From positions 372,001-436,000 of the forward strand of contig NZ_CAHLAR010000004.1 of NCBI RefSeq assembly GCF_903652925.1: DNA of 64,000 nucleotides. Direction: 5' to 3'. The stretch comes from Achromobacter anxifer. GTDB taxonomy: Bacteria; Pseudomonadota; Gammaproteobacteria; Burkholderiales; Burkholderiaceae_B. A model generated the notes under the pieces. It was not told the origin of the DNA. It saw nothing but the letters and a program-made list of their open reading frames with translations, and made no database searches. The translations under genes and the position numbers were made by a program. Below, piece after piece: positions 17,656-27,202 of this stretch (position 1 is its first letter; each line of letters begins with the position of its first letter).

Positions 17656-19293
17656 ATGAACGCAAGAAAACTGTTGAGCGCGGCGCTTTTCGCCGCAGCA
17701 GGCCTCACGGCCCTGGGCAGCGCGCAAGCGCAGACCCAGGCGCCACCGGCCAATCAAGGCCAGGCGGCGGCTTCCGGCAAGAAGCCGAACATCCTGGTGA
17801 TCTTCGGCGATGACATCGGGCAGGCGAACATCAGCGCCTACGCCCACGGCGTGGTGGGCTATGAAACGCCCAACATCGACCGGATCGCCAAGGAAGGCAT
17901 CATGTTCACGGACTACTACGCCGAAAACAGCTGCACCGCCGGGCGCTCGTCCTTCATCACGGGCCAGTCGCCGCTGCGCACCGGCCTGTCCAAGGTCGGC
18001 GCGCCGGGCGCGACGGTGGGCCTGCAAAAGGGCGACATCACCATCGCCGAGGCCTTGAAGTCGCAGGGCTACGCCACCGCCCAGTTTGGCAAGAACCACC
18101 TGGGAGATCGCGACGAGTACCTGCCCACGCACCACGGCTTCGACGAGTTCTTCGGCAACCTCTACCACCTGAATGCCGAAGAGGAGCCCGAACGCCCGTA
18201 CTGGCCCAAGGACCCCAACGATCCCTACGTGAAGAACTTCTCTCCGCGCGGCGTGATCAAGGCCACGGCCGACGGCAAGGTGCAGGACACCGGCGCCCTG
18301 ACCACCAAGCGCATGGAGACCATCGACGACGAAACGGTGGGCGCGGCGATCGAGTACATCGACAAGCACGGCAAGGAAGACAAGCCGTTCTTCGTGTGGA
18401 TGAACACCACGCGCATGCACATCTATACCCACATCCGCCCCGAGAACAAGGGCAAGAGTGGCATGCCCGGCAATGACTATGCCGACGGCATGTGGGAACA
18501 CGACCAGGACGTGGGCAAGTTGCTCAAGAAGCTGGACGACATGGGCATCGCCGACAACACCATCGTGGTCTACACCACCGACAACGGGCCTAACGCCTTT
18601 ACCTGGCCCGATGCCGCGACCACGCCGTTCCGCAGCGAGAAGGACTCCAACTGGGAGGGCGCGTTCCGCGTGCCGGCCATGGTCCGCTGGCCCGGCCACA
18701 TCCAGCCGGGGCAGACCAAGCGCGGCATGATGTCCGGCATGGACTGGTTCCCGACCTTGCTCGCGGCCACGGGCGACACCACCGTCAAGGAACGCCTGCT
18801 GGACGGCTGGGCGCCGGTGTCCGGAGGCACCAAGTTCAAGGTGCACCTGGACGGCTACAACCAGCTGCCATACCTGACCGGCAAGCAAGACAATAGCGCG
18901 CGCAACGAGTTCTTCTACTTCAACGACGACGGCCTGTTGGTCGGCATGCGCTGGGACAACTGGAAGGCGGTGTTCTGCGAACAGCGCGCGCCAGGGAACT
19001 TCAACGTCTGGCAGGATCCCTTTGTCTGCCTGCGCGTGCCGAAGATCTTCAACCTGCGCATGGACCCGTACGAACGCGCCGACATCACCTCGGACCAGTA
19101 CAACGACTGGCTGGCCAAGAACTCCTATCTGACCGCCATCGCCACCATGAAGGCTTCCGAATTCCTGGAGACCTTCGTCAAGTATCCGCCGAGCCAGCGG
19201 CCGGCGAGCTTCAGCGTGGACCAGGTCCAGGAGCGCGTGCACAAGTCCATGGAGGCGCACTTCCAGGAACTTGAGAAGCAGAAGGGCAAGTAA
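17656..19293 (+). CDS. Exported Cys-type arylsulfatase (type I sulfatase)
   Basis: 545 residues with an AAGGAGAG ribosome site. The signal peptide MNARKLLSAALF... ends at AQA-Q (about residue 26) and has no twin arginine, so Sec export is expected. The alkaline-phosphatase-fold core includes FGDD (D52-D53, calcium ligands), the sulfatase signature NSCTAGRSSF (C93, to become formylglycine; R97), GKNHLGDRDEYLPT, and TTDNG near residue 310. CTAGR rather than CxPSR is an accepted variant of the motif. Calcium-dependent sulfate-ester hydrolysis in the periplasm is expected. The cognate FGE is in the same operon. Which sulfate ester is used cannot be told. Confidence 0.92.
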   Translation: MNARKLLSAALFAAAGLTALGSAQAQTQAPPANQGQAAASGKKPNILVIFGDDIGQANISAYAHGVVGYETPNIDRIAKEGIMFTDYYAENSCTAGRSSFITGQSPLRTGLSKVGAPGATVGLQKGDITIAEALKSQGYATAQFGKNHLGDRDEYLPTHHGFDEFFGNLYHLNAEEEPERPYWPKDPNDPYVKNFSPRGVIKATADGKVQDTGALTTKRMETIDDETVGAAIEYIDKHGKEDKPFFVWMNTTRMHIYTHIRPENKGKSGMPGNDYADGMWEHDQDVGKLLKKLDDMGIADNTIVVYTTDNGPNAFTWPDAATTPFRSEKDSNWEGAFRVPAMVRWPGHIQPGQTKRGMMSGMDWFPTLLAATGDTTVKERLLDGWAPVSGGTKFKVHLDGYNQLPYLTGKQDNSARNEFFYFNDDGLLVGMRWDNWKAVFCEQRAPGNFNVWQDPFVCLRVPKIFNLRMDPYERADITSDQYNDWLAKNSYLTAIATMKASEFLETFVKYPPSQRPASFSVDQVQERVHKSMEAHFQELEKQKGK

Positions 19294-19367
19294 GCAGCGC
19301 CGGCGTAAGCCGGAGCAGGACCGGGCGGCGCCTGTCGCGCCGCCCGGCAACGCGAAGGAGCAGCACG

Positions 19368-21965
19368 ATGGGCTTGGGGGCTAGCGGGGCGGCGATGCAT
19401 GGACGTGATGTGGAAGACCCGGTGACGAAAGACCCGGTGGTGACAGGCCCGGCCGAGGAAAACCCGACTGCGACAGGGCGCGTCCTGACGGCGGTCCGGC
19501 CGGCCGCGCTGCTGTTCCTGTCGGGATCGGCGGCCCTGATGTTCCAGGTGCTGTGGATCAAGCAGTTGTCGCTGGTGGTGGGCGTGGAGGTCAGCGCCAT
19601 TGCCGGCGCGGTCAGCGCATTCTTCCTGGGCCTGGCGCTGGGCGGCTGGGTCCTGGGCCGCCAAGCGGACCGCCTGCGGCGGCCGGTGCGCTTCTACGCC
19701 ATGCTGGAGGCCGCCGTGGCGCTGTGCTGCGTCGCGGTGACCTGGCTGCTGGCGCGTAGCGCGGCCGTCTTCGTCGCCGTCGAAGCGCATAGCGCCGTGG
19801 TCGCGTGGCTGGGCATCGGCCTGCTATTGGCCATCCCCGCCTTTCTGATGGGCGGCACCTTACCGGTGCTGCTGCGCGCCGTCAACCGCCAGGACGGCGG
19901 CGCCAGCCGGCGGGGCGGGGCCTTGTACGCCGCCAATACCTGCGGCGCGATCCTGGGCGCCTTGCTGCCCGCGTTATTGCTGATCCCGCGATTCGGCGTG
20001 CAGGGCGCCGCGCTGGCCGCGGCCACGCTGAACCTGCTGGCGGCCGCCGGCGCGTGGCTGCTGGACCGCAGCGCGGGCGGGACCGCCGTCCCCGCCGCCG
20101 GCGCGCAAGCCACGGCCGCGCCGCTGTCGGGCGAAGCGCGCCTGGCGGTGGCCCTGTATGGCGTGGCGGGCGCCGTCGCGCTGGGCTATGAGGTGATCTG
20201 GTCGCAGATGATCGTGCCCTTCATGAGCACGCGCGCCTTTGCCTTCGCCATCGTGCTGGCCACCTATCTGGCCGGGCTGGCCATCGGCGCGGCGCTGTAT
20301 GCGCGCTGGGGCCACCGCGTGCGCAATCCCTGGCCGGTGTTCGGCTTCCTGATCGCAGGCGCGGGCCTGATCGCGGTGCTGGAGGTGGCCTTGCTGGGCA
20401 AGTGGCTGATCCAGGCGCAGACCTATGCGGAAGCGGTGGTCTATGAATGGACCGGCAGCGGTTTCGCCGGCATGTGCGCGCGCTTTGCCGTTGCCGCGGC
20501 CAGCCTGGTGCTGGCGCCCACGCTGCTGTTGGGCGCGGCCTTCCCCGCGGTGCTGCGCATTGCGGTCGGCGACAAGCAGGTGGGCAGGGAAGCCGGCGCG
20601 GTGCTGGCGTGCAACACGCTGGGCGGCATCGCCGGCACCTTGCTGACGGGATTCCTGCTGTTGCCGGCGCTGGGACTGGTGCGCACGCTGGGCGTGCTGG
20701 CGGCGGTCGCCGCCGCGGTCGGCGCGGTGGCGGCATGGCGCGGACGGACAGATGGCCGCGCCGCCACGGGTTGGGCGACTGGCCTTGCCGGCCTTGCCAC
20801 GCTGGCGATGGTCGCCATCCTGCCTGTCGACCAGTTCGCGCGCTTGCTGCCGGGAGCCAGCGGCGCCGGCTTGGTGTTCTATGAGGAAAGCCATGGTGGC
20901 ACGGTGGCCGTGGTGGAACGCGCCGGCAACGGCAACCGCTTCCACCGGCTGTACATCCAGGGCGTATCGAACTCGGGCGACGCCATGCCGTCGCTGCGCT
21001 ACATGCGCCTGCAGGCGCTGCTGCCGCTGATCGTTCACAACGGCGAACCGAAATCCGCGCTGGTGGTGGGCTATGGCACCGGCATCACGGCGGGCGCCTT
21101 GTCGCAGTACCGCGGGTTGGACAAGCGCGCCGTGGCCGAACTGCTGCCTGCCGTGCTGCGCGCCGCGCCCCATTTCCAGGGCACCTTCCAGGCCGCCACG
21201 GACCCGGGCCTGGACAAACGCCTGCGCGACGGCAGGCGCGAACTGCAGGCCAGCGCCGAACGCTGGGACCTGATCACGCTGGAACCGCCTCCGCCGTCCG
21301 CCGCAGGCGTGGTCAACCTCTACTCGCGCGATTTCTACCAATTGGCCGCGAGCCGGCTGGCGCCGCAAGGCATCGTGGCGCAATGGCTGCCGCTGCCTAC
21401 GCAGAACGCGGAAGACACGCGCGCCCTGGTCGCCAGCTTCATCGAGGTGTTTCCGCATGCGCAGTTGTGGACCAGCGAACTGCACGAGATGCTGTTGCTG
21501 GGCTCGATGCAGCCGCTGACGCTGGACGCGGCGCGCATCGAAGCACGCTACGACCAGCCAGACACCGCCGCCGCATTGAAGGCGGTGGGCGTGCCCTCGG
21601 CCGCCGCCTTGCTGTCCACCTGGGTGACCGACCGCGCCGGCCTGGCGCGTTACGCGGGCGACGCGCAGGCGGTGACCGACGACCGCCCCGGCATCGAGTA
21701 CGCCACCTGGGTGCGTCCGCGCGAAGTGGCGCGCACGCTGCCCGAACTGCTGGCGCTGCGCACCGAACCGCCGTTGCAAGGCGCATCCGAGGCCTTGCGT
21801 GCGGAACTGGAGCTGGAGCGGGCGCGGCTGGACACGTTCTATCGGGCCTCGCTGGCGGCCTATGCGGACGACCGCGAGACCTGGGGCAGGGAAATGAACA
21901 GGCTGGCGCGCGACGACGGCGGCAACGCCTACTTCCGCTGGTTCATGCCGAGCGCGCGGCAGTAG
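19368..21965 (+). CDS. MFS-like membrane domain fused to a spermidine-synthase-like domain
   Basis: 865 residues with a GAAGGAGC ribosome site. After a 45-residue polar head, residues ~45-480 contain about 12 hydrophobic helices of major-facilitator appearance (GSAALMFQVLWIKQLSLVVG, FFLGLALGGWVLGRQADR). Residues ~500-790 form a Rossmann methyltransferase-like domain of the spermidine synthase superfamily (VVGYGTGITAGALSQY, LITLEPPPPSAAGVVNLYSRDFY). The usual polyamine-synthase GGGDG and DxxD signatures are absent, so true aminopropyl transfer is doubtful. A charged helix ends the protein. It is the last gene of the sulfatase operon; its role there is unknown. A convergent gene ends only three bases after it. 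Confidence 0.82.
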   Translation: MGLGASGAAMHGRDVEDPVTKDPVVTGPAEENPTATGRVLTAVRPAALLFLSGSAALMFQVLWIKQLSLVVGVEVSAIAGAVSAFFLGLALGGWVLGRQADRLRRPVRFYAMLEAAVALCCVAVTWLLARSAAVFVAVEAHSAVVAWLGIGLLLAIPAFLMGGTLPVLLRAVNRQDGGASRRGGALYAANTCGAILGALLPALLLIPRFGVQGAALAAATLNLLAAAGAWLLDRSAGGTAVPAAGAQATAAPLSGEARLAVALYGVAGAVALGYEVIWSQMIVPFMSTRAFAFAIVLATYLAGLAIGAALYARWGHRVRNPWPVFGFLIAGAGLIAVLEVALLGKWLIQAQTYAEAVVYEWTGSGFAGMCARFAVAAASLVLAPTLLLGAAFPAVLRIAVGDKQVGREAGAVLACNTLGGIAGTLLTGFLLLPALGLVRTLGVLAAVAAAVGAVAAWRGRTDGRAATGWATGLAGLATLAMVAILPVDQFARLLPGASGAGLVFYEESHGGTVAVVERAGNGNRFHRLYIQGVSNSGDAMPSLRYMRLQALLPLIVHNGEPKSALVVGYGTGITAGALSQYRGLDKRAVAELLPAVLRAAPHFQGTFQAATDPGLDKRLRDGRRELQASAERWDLITLEPPPPSAAGVVNLYSRDFYQLAASRLAPQGIVAQWLPLPTQNAEDTRALVASFIEVFPHAQLWTSELHEMLLLGSMQPLTLDAARIEARYDQPDTAAALKAVGVPSAAALLSTWVTDRAGLARYAGDAQAVTDDRPGIEYATWVRPREVARTLPELLALRTEPPLQGASEALRAELELERARLDTFYRASLAAYADDRETWGREMNRLARDDGGNAYFRWFMPSARQ

Positions 21966-21968
21966 ACC

Positions 21969-22406
21969 TCAGCTGCAGATGCGCCGCCAGGGCGCGAGGC
22001 CCTGGGGCGAGCAGTAGCCTGCGCAGGGCATGGCCATGGACATGCCGCTCTGGCAGCGCTGTTCCGGCGCCTTTTCGCCATAAGGCACGGTGCCCTGGCA
22101 GTCGCAGAGCGCCGCGCCGGCGCCCGAGGGCAGCTTCTTCACCAACTCCGCCGGCGCGACGCGTTCAGCGCGCTGACTTTGCCCGGCGCTTGGCGGCGCT
22201 TCGTCGTCCGCATCCGCCTGCTGGATGATGCCGCGCACCTTCGCCGCCGGCATATTGCAGGCCTTTGCGATCGCATTGACCGTGCGTCCGTCGTTGGCCA
22301 TTGCCACTATCTTCTTGTCGCTGCAAGCGGCGTCGGCGGGCGACGAGAATGCGGCAGAAAGCCCAAGCGCCGCCGCGAGGAAAAATCCGGTTCTGGTCCA
22401 TGCCAT
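21969..22406 (-). CDS. Small exported cysteine-rich protein of unknown function
   Basis: 145 residues starting at ATG 22406 with GGGAGG upstream. A signal peptide ends at ADA-A (about residue 26). The mature part has six or more cysteines (AACSDKK, AKACNM, LCDCQGT, EQRCQSG, MPCAGYC, RRICS), suggesting several disulfides, and a helix-turn-helix-like stretch (RTVNAIAKACNMPAAKVRGII). I do not recognise the family. It is convergent with the sulfatase operon and has its own promoter region. Expected location is the periplasm. Confidence 0.7.
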   Translation of the reverse strand: MAWTRTGFFLAAALGLSAAFSSPADAACSDKKIVAMANDGRTVNAIAKACNMPAAKVRGIIQQADADDEAPPSAGQSQRAERVAPAELVKKLPSGAGAALCDCQGTVPYGEKAPEQRCQSGMSMAMPCAGYCSPQGLAPWRRICS

Positions 22407-22620
22407 GTCGAGCCTCCCACCCCCGGGCCCGAATGAGGAAATACGGCGTAATCTGCTCAGGCTAAGGGTTTCCGCAAAAAGCGTAGAGCCCGCCATTTGG
22501 CAGTGTCAACGCAGACCGATTCCTTAGTCCTTGCGGTCGAATACCCTTGTCCCACTGTGTTGCCCCTAAGCATGAGCCGGTTTGGTGCCGACGCAATGAT
22601 GCGTCGGCACCAGGCCAGGT

Positions 22621-23265
22621 TCATGCCTCCTCGAATATCGGGCTGGCGCCAGCCGTGAACGAATGCGCGGCGATTTCGGCTCCCGCCCGCGCACGCGCTT
22701 CCTGCCGCGCCGCATCGCCGCGCGCCGTGCCTTGCACCGAGAAGAACTTCACGTCCAAGAGGCCTATGGTTCCCAACACATACCGCAGATAGGGCGTGAG
22801 GAAATCCGGCTGGCTATACGCGCCGCAGCCGAAGTCGCCCCCCGACGAGATCGCGACGTACACCGGGCGATCCTCCAGGCTGCCCACCTTGCCCTGGGGC
22901 GTGATCTGGAAGGTGTGGCGCACTCGGACAACATGGTCGATCCAGCTCTTCAGCGACGAAGGCACGGTGAAGTTGTGCATGGGCGTGGCGATGACCAGAT
23001 GGCTGGCGTCCTGCAAATCCTGGATCAGATCGGAGGAACGGCCCAGCGCGCCGCGTTCCTGGCTGCCGTCCGCCGGATCCTGCCGCGCGCTGAGGGCGGC
23101 GGCGTAAGCGGGATCGACGTGGGGCAGGGCGGTGGCGTCCACGTCGCGCACCACGGCGGGAGAGCCGGGAGCGGCGGCGATGAGCTGGTCGACGATGGCT
23201 TGCGACAGGCGGTAGCTTTCAGAGGCGCGGCCACGCGGGCTGCAGACGATGCGCAGGATGTTCAT
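22621..23265 (-). CDS. azoR: FMN-dependent NADH-azoreductase
   Basis: 214 residues of flavodoxin fold. The N-terminal phosphate-binding loop CSPRGRASESYRLS, then TPMHNFTVPSSLKSWIDHV and the later SSGGDFG loop are characteristic of AzoR, which reduces azo dyes and quinones with NADH by a two-electron mechanism. Start at ATG 23265; its ATGA overlaps the stop of the GNAT gene upstream, so the two are cotranscribed. A PdxR-type regulator is divergent from the pair, a frequent arrangement for a regulator and its targets; control of azoR by it is inference. Confidence 0.88.
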   Translation of the reverse strand: MNILRIVCSPRGRASESYRLSQAIVDQLIAAAPGSPAVVRDVDATALPHVDPAYAAALSARQDPADGSQERGALGRSSDLIQDLQDASHLVIATPMHNFTVPSSLKSWIDHVVRVRHTFQITPQGKVGSLEDRPVYVAISSGGDFGCGAYSQPDFLTPYLRYVLGTIGLLDVKFFSVQGTARGDAARQEARARAGAEIAAHSFTAGASPIFEEA

Positions 23266-23708
23266 GCGGCGGGGGTATCCAAGGGTTTGCTGAATCGGAT
23301 GGCGCTGGTCAACAGGCCACAACGGAAATAGAAGCGCTGGGCCAGGGCATTGCCCAGGCCGGTATCGAGCACCAACCGCGCGCAACCGCTGTCGCGCGCC
23401 ACGCCGTCCAGCGCTTCCAGCAGGCGGGCGCCCCAGCGTTCGCCGCGGCGGTCGGCCGCCACCACCAGGTCGTCCACGTACAGAAAGCGGCCGTAGATCA
23501 GGTTTTCCTGAAGGCGGTAGCCGGCCAGCGCGACGGCAGTGGCGCCATCCAGCGCGGCCAGCAGGCGGTAGCCGTCGGCGCGCATGCGGCCGACGCGTTC
23601 GACGAAGCCGGCTTCGTCATTCAGATGGGGCCTGAGCTCGCACATGAGCGGCAGGCAGGCCCGCAATTCTTGCGGGGTCTCGATATGGCGCAGCAGGATG
23701 TCTGTCAT
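23262..23708 (-). CDS. GNAT-family N-acetyltransferase
   Basis: 148 residues. The GNAT core runs from the N-terminal beta strand to the acetyl-CoA loop, which here reads DRRGERWGARLLEALDG (the R-x-x-G-x-G/A motif, residues ~90-107), followed by LDTGLGNALAQRFYFRCGL. The substrate is unknown; proteins of this size often acetylate small amines or protein N-termini. It is the first gene of a two-gene leftward operon with azoR and overlaps it by four bases. The start at 23708 is followed upstream by the 91-base divergent promoter region shared with the PdxR-type regulator. Confidence 0.83.
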   Translation of the reverse strand: MTDILLRHIETPQELRACLPLMCELRPHLNDEAGFVERVGRMRADGYRLLAALDGATAVALAGYRLQENLIYGRFLYVDDLVVAADRRGERWGARLLEALDGVARDSGCARLVLDTGLGNALAQRFYFRCGLLTSAIRFSKPLDTPAA

Positions 23709-23799
23709 GGAGGCGATGCGGTATCAGGGGAGGTCCACTGAATCTTAGGCAGCGCATGACATAATTTGAAGGGCCATAAAATGAATTCTGGACTATGCC

Positions 23800-25239
23800 A
23801 TGATCAAACCCCAGCCCCGGGATCTGCCGGCGCTCTCCGACGCCAGCGCCGAGCCTTTGTACCGGCAGGTCTACGAGCGTTTTCGCGGCGCCATCGCCCA
23901 GGGAACGCTCAAGCCGGGCGACCGCATCCCCTCGGCGCGCGCGCTGGCCAAGGAGCTGGGCGTTGCGCGCGGCACGGTGGAAGTGGCCTATGCGCTACTG
24001 GGGTCCGAAGGCTACATCCTGGCGCGCGGCCAGGCCGGCACGGTGGTGGCGCCCGATCTGCAACCGCAGCATGCGCCCGTCGCCTTGCCGCCGCCTCCCG
24101 ACCCCGCGCCGGATGAACGGGTCTGGCGCGAGCCGCCCGGCATCCGGCCTTTCCAGATGGGGCTGCCCGCGCTGGATGAATTTCCCCGCAAGATCTGGGC
24201 GCGCCTGGGAGCCCGGCAACTGCGCGCCATGCAGGCGCAGGAGCTGGCCTATCCGGCCAGCGCGGGCCTGCCGGCGCTGCGCAGCGCCACGGCCGCCTAT
24301 CTTCAGGTGGCGCGCGGCATCCACTGCCAGCCCTCGCAGGTCTTCATCACCTCGGGCTACAACAGCACCATGCGGCTCATCCTGCAGACGCTGTTCGAAC
24401 CCGGCGACCGGGTCTGGATGGAGGATCCCGGCTATCCGCCGACGCGCGCGCTGCTGGAACAGGCGCGGCTGCAACCGGTGCCCGTGCCGGTGGACCAGGA
24501 CGGCCTGATGGTGGCCGCGGGCATCGAACGCGCCGGCTCCGCGCGCGGCGCGGTGGTGACACCGGCGCATCAAAGCCCCTTGTCCATGTCATTGTCGCTG
24601 CCGCGGCGGCAGGCGCTGCTGGAATGGGCCGAACGCGGCGGATCCTGGGTGGTGGAGGACGATTACGACGGCGAATACCGTTACGTGGGCCGGCCGCTGC
24701 CCGCGCTCAAAAGCCTGGATACGCAGGGCAGGGTGCTGTATGCCGGCACCTTCAGCAAGGTGCTGTTTCCCGGCCTGAAGCTGGCCTATCTGGTGGTGCC
24801 GGAAGCGCAGATCGGCAGCTTCGAAAGATCGGCGCGGCTGCAGGCCGGCGGCGCGCCGGGCCTGACGCAGGCGATCCTCGCCGCCTTCATGGCCGAAGGC
24901 CACTTTGCCCGCCATATCCAGCGCATGCGCAAGCTGTACGCGGAGCGCCGGGCGGCGACGGTGGCGGGACTGACTGCGGTGCTGGGCCAGCACCTGCGGA
25001 TCGAGCCGCAACCGGGCGGCATGCACCTGGTGTTGCGGCTGCTGGAAAGCGGGGCAAACCGGGACCTGGACGACCAGGCGCTGGCGGCGCGCATCTGGGA
25101 GCAGGGGCTGTTCGCGGAAGCGCTGTCACGCTGGTCTGACGCGCCGGACCGGCGCTCGGGCATCCTGCTCAGCTTCACCAACATCGCGTCCGAGGCGCAG
25201 GCCCGCGAACTGGGCCTGCGCATCCTCGCGCTGCTGTAG
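23800..25239 (+). CDS. MocR/PdxR-type regulator (GntR helix-turn-helix fused to aminotransferase)
   Basis: 479 residues. Residues ~16-82 form a GntR winged helix (EPLYRQVYERFRGAIAQGTLKPGDRIPSARALAKELG). From about 105 a class I aminotransferase fold follows, with the PLP lysine in YAGTFSKVLFPGLKLAY and the phosphate-binding Arg downstream. MocR proteins use PLP as a sensor of vitamin B6 or of amino compounds and control divergent genes. The gene is divergent from GNAT-azoR, with two A+T-rich blocks between (ACATAATTTG and CCATAAAATG) that could be operator and promoter. The regulated compound is not evident. It ends two bases from the convergent AhpD-like stop. Confidence 0.9.
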   Translation: MIKPQPRDLPALSDASAEPLYRQVYERFRGAIAQGTLKPGDRIPSARALAKELGVARGTVEVAYALLGSEGYILARGQAGTVVAPDLQPQHAPVALPPPPDPAPDERVWREPPGIRPFQMGLPALDEFPRKIWARLGARQLRAMQAQELAYPASAGLPALRSATAAYLQVARGIHCQPSQVFITSGYNSTMRLILQTLFEPGDRVWMEDPGYPPTRALLEQARLQPVPVPVDQDGLMVAAGIERAGSARGAVVTPAHQSPLSMSLSLPRRQALLEWAERGGSWVVEDDYDGEYRYVGRPLPALKSLDTQGRVLYAGTFSKVLFPGLKLAYLVVPEAQIGSFERSARLQAGGAPGLTQAILAAFMAEGHFARHIQRMRKLYAERRAATVAGLTAVLGQHLRIEPQPGGMHLVLRLLESGANRDLDDQALAARIWEQGLFAEALSRWSDAPDRRSGILLSFTNIASEAQARELGLRILALL

Positions 25240-25241
25240 TC

Positions 25242-25721
25242 CTACTTCAGCCCGGCCTTGTCCAGGCCGTAGGCCTCGTCGGCGGAACCGGGCACGGTGC
25301 GGAACGCCACGTTCAGGCGGTTCCAGCCGTTGATCCCGACCACCAGGAAGGTCAGGTCCGAGATTTCGCGTTCGGACAACTCCGCGCGCACCTCTTCATA
25401 GACCGCGTCGGGCACGCCGTGCGCGGACAGGTTGGTGACGGCTTCGGTCCAGGCCAGGGCGGCGCGTTCGCGTGGCGAGAACAGGGTGGATTCGCGCCAG
25501 ATGGCGACATGATGCAGCCGCAGCTCTCGTTCGCCCGCGATCTTGGCCTGCTTGACGTGCATGTCCAGGCAGAAACCGCAGCCGTTCAGCTGGGAAGCCC
25601 GGATGTCGACCAGATGGCCGAACTCGCGCACCACCGGCACCTTCTTGAGCGACATGCTGTAGTCCAGGTACTTCCTGGACAGTTCCTCGGACACCTGGAA
25701 GTAATTCAAACGCTGGATCAT
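25242..25721 (-). CDS. Carboxymuconolactone decarboxylase/AhpD-like protein
   Basis: 159 residues from ATG 25721 (AGGAAAC upstream); the longer open frame lacks support. The core has the AhpD-type redox site CGFCLDMHVKQA (CxxC followed by His three residues later), which in AhpD supports alkylhydroperoxidase activity. The surrounding helices ASQLNGCGF and LSEREISDLTFLVVGINGWNRL are standard for the family. It is likely a small cytoplasmic thiol peroxidase or disulfide reductase. It lies 120 bases after the sensor kinase gene on the same strand and may be read from it or from its own promoter. Confidence 0.85.
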   Translation of the reverse strand: MIQRLNYFQVSEELSRKYLDYSMSLKKVPVVREFGHLVDIRASQLNGCGFCLDMHVKQAKIAGERELRLHHVAIWRESTLFSPRERAALAWTEAVTNLSAHGVPDAVYEEVRAELSEREISDLTFLVVGINGWNRLNVAFRTVPGSADEAYGLDKAGLK

Positions 25722-25841
25722 GTTTCCTACCTTTCTGATGTGTGTAGCCGAGTGGAATCTCGAACCAGAAGGATGCCCAAACTTGGCCCAGGCAAAAAGT
25801 GCCAAGAAAGGAGTTTTTTTCTAGGCCATGAGCCTTGGAGT

Positions 25842-27140
25842 TCAGGTCGGCCAGCGCAGCACGAAGCGCGCGCCGCCCAGGGGACTGTCCTGTATCTCGA
25901 TGCTGCCGCCATGGCTGGCGGCCACCCGCCAGACGATGGCCAGGCCCAGGCCAGCGCCGCCGGTGCCGCGGTCGCGGCTTTCGTCCAGGCGGATGAAGGG
26001 CTCGAAGATCCGGGCCCGATCTTCCGGCGCGATGCCGCCGCCGTCGTCGTCCACGACCAACTCGTATCCGCCCACAGGGCATTGTCTGAGTTCCACCTCG
26101 ACGTGGCGGCTGGCATAGCGCACGGCGTTCTGGACCAGGTTCAGCAGCGCCCGGCTCATGTAGCGCGGATGCAGCCGCACCCGCGGCGGATGATCGCCGC
26201 GCACATGGCACTGCACGGCGCGCGCCTCGGCCTGGTGCGCGACCTGAGCCAGGGCCTCGCCCAGCCAATCGCAGGTGTCCACGGTTTCCAGCTTGACGGT
26301 CTCGTCCGTGGGGCGCTCGAGCCGCGCGTAGACCAGCAGCTCGGCCACCAGCGATTCCAGCTCGGAGATATCGGTCTGCATGTCGCGCAGGATCTGGTGC
26401 CGCTTGGGCAGATGCTGGTCCTGGCCCAGCAGGGCGACCTCGAAGGACAACCGCGCCAGCGGCGTGCGCAGCTCGTGCGAAACGGCGTTGGTCAGGCTGC
26501 GCTGGTTCTCGACCAGCGCCGAAATGCGCTCGGCCATCTGGTTGAAGCTTTCGCCCACGTGCCGCATGCCGGCCAGGCGCGACAGCCGCACGCGCGCGCC
26601 GAGGTCGCCCTGGCCCATGCGCAGCGTGGCGTTGCGCAGGCGGTCCAGGTCGCGCCACAAGGGCAGGGCCCAGAGCAGCAGCAGGATGCCGCCGACGATC
26701 AGGCTGAGCGCGGCCCAGGCGGCCGCCGTGACCCACCGCTCGAACGCCCGCGACGCGCGCGGCAGGCGGACCTCCAGCCACTGCCGTGGTTCCCCGGCCA
26801 AGGGGATAACATAGACGTCATAGTTGTCGCGCATGATGAAGCCGCTGGCGGCGACCTGGCGCTGTTCGGCTTCCGAGGGATTGGCCTCGGCATCGTCCAG
26901 CAGTTTCAGGCCCAGTCCGTAATGGGGCTGTATCTCTTCACGCAGGAAATCCGGCCGCGCGTCTGGCGCGACGTTGTCCAGCTCCTTGCGCAGCACATAC
27001 ATCTGCCCGCGGACCGCCTTGTAGGAAAGATCCGCGCTGAGCGGATCCAGCAGATACTCCAGCGTGCGCTGCACCAACTGCGACCCCGCCCCATAACCGA
27101 TGGCGGCGACGACGAAGATGCGGATAGCGAACTTGAGCAT
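25842..27140 (-). CDS. RstB-like sensor histidine kinase without an adjacent response regulator
   Basis: 432 residues. Start taken at ATG 27140 (MLKFAIRIFVV), which gives a clean first helix; the frame runs to 27194. Helix 1 (5-22), a periplasmic domain (about 25-138), helix 2 (139-160), a HAMP segment (LPLWRDLDRLRNATLRMGQGDLGARV), the phospho-acceptor motif SHELRTPLARL (H222) and ATP-binding N, G1 and G2 boxes (NLVQNAVRYA, VDDDGGGI, GTGGAGLGLA). The periplasmic part with WLEVRLPRA resembles RstB. No response regulator gene lies on either side, which is unusual. Upstream is an 11-bp-spaced direct repeat. Confidence 0.87.
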   Translation of the reverse strand: MLKFAIRIFVVAAIGYGAGSQLVQRTLEYLLDPLSADLSYKAVRGQMYVLRKELDNVAPDARPDFLREEIQPHYGLGLKLLDDAEANPSEAEQRQVAASGFIMRDNYDVYVIPLAGEPRQWLEVRLPRASRAFERWVTAAAWAALSLIVGGILLLLWALPLWRDLDRLRNATLRMGQGDLGARVRLSRLAGMRHVGESFNQMAERISALVENQRSLTNAVSHELRTPLARLSFEVALLGQDQHLPKRHQILRDMQTDISELESLVAELLVYARLERPTDETVKLETVDTCDWLGEALAQVAHQAEARAVQCHVRGDHPPRVRLHPRYMSRALLNLVQNAVRYASRHVEVELRQCPVGGYELVVDDDGGGIAPEDRARIFEPFIRLDESRDRGTGGAGLGLAIVWRVAASHGGSIEIQDSPLGGARFVLRWPT

Positions 27141-27202
27141 TGGGGATGGCGACGGGATCAGGACCCGCGATGCTAGGGGCGCCTGGAGGGGCAATCCGGC
27201 AA

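Noticed and set aside
19974-21779. 600-codon leftward frame opposite the MFS/spermidine-synthase gene
   Set aside because: Gln/Arg/His-rich shadow of a coding region, without start context or fold.
25722-25841. Sigma54 promoter TTGGCAC...TTGC ahead of the AhpD-like gene
   Set aside because: The GG and GC elements are two bases too close together for a sigma54 site.
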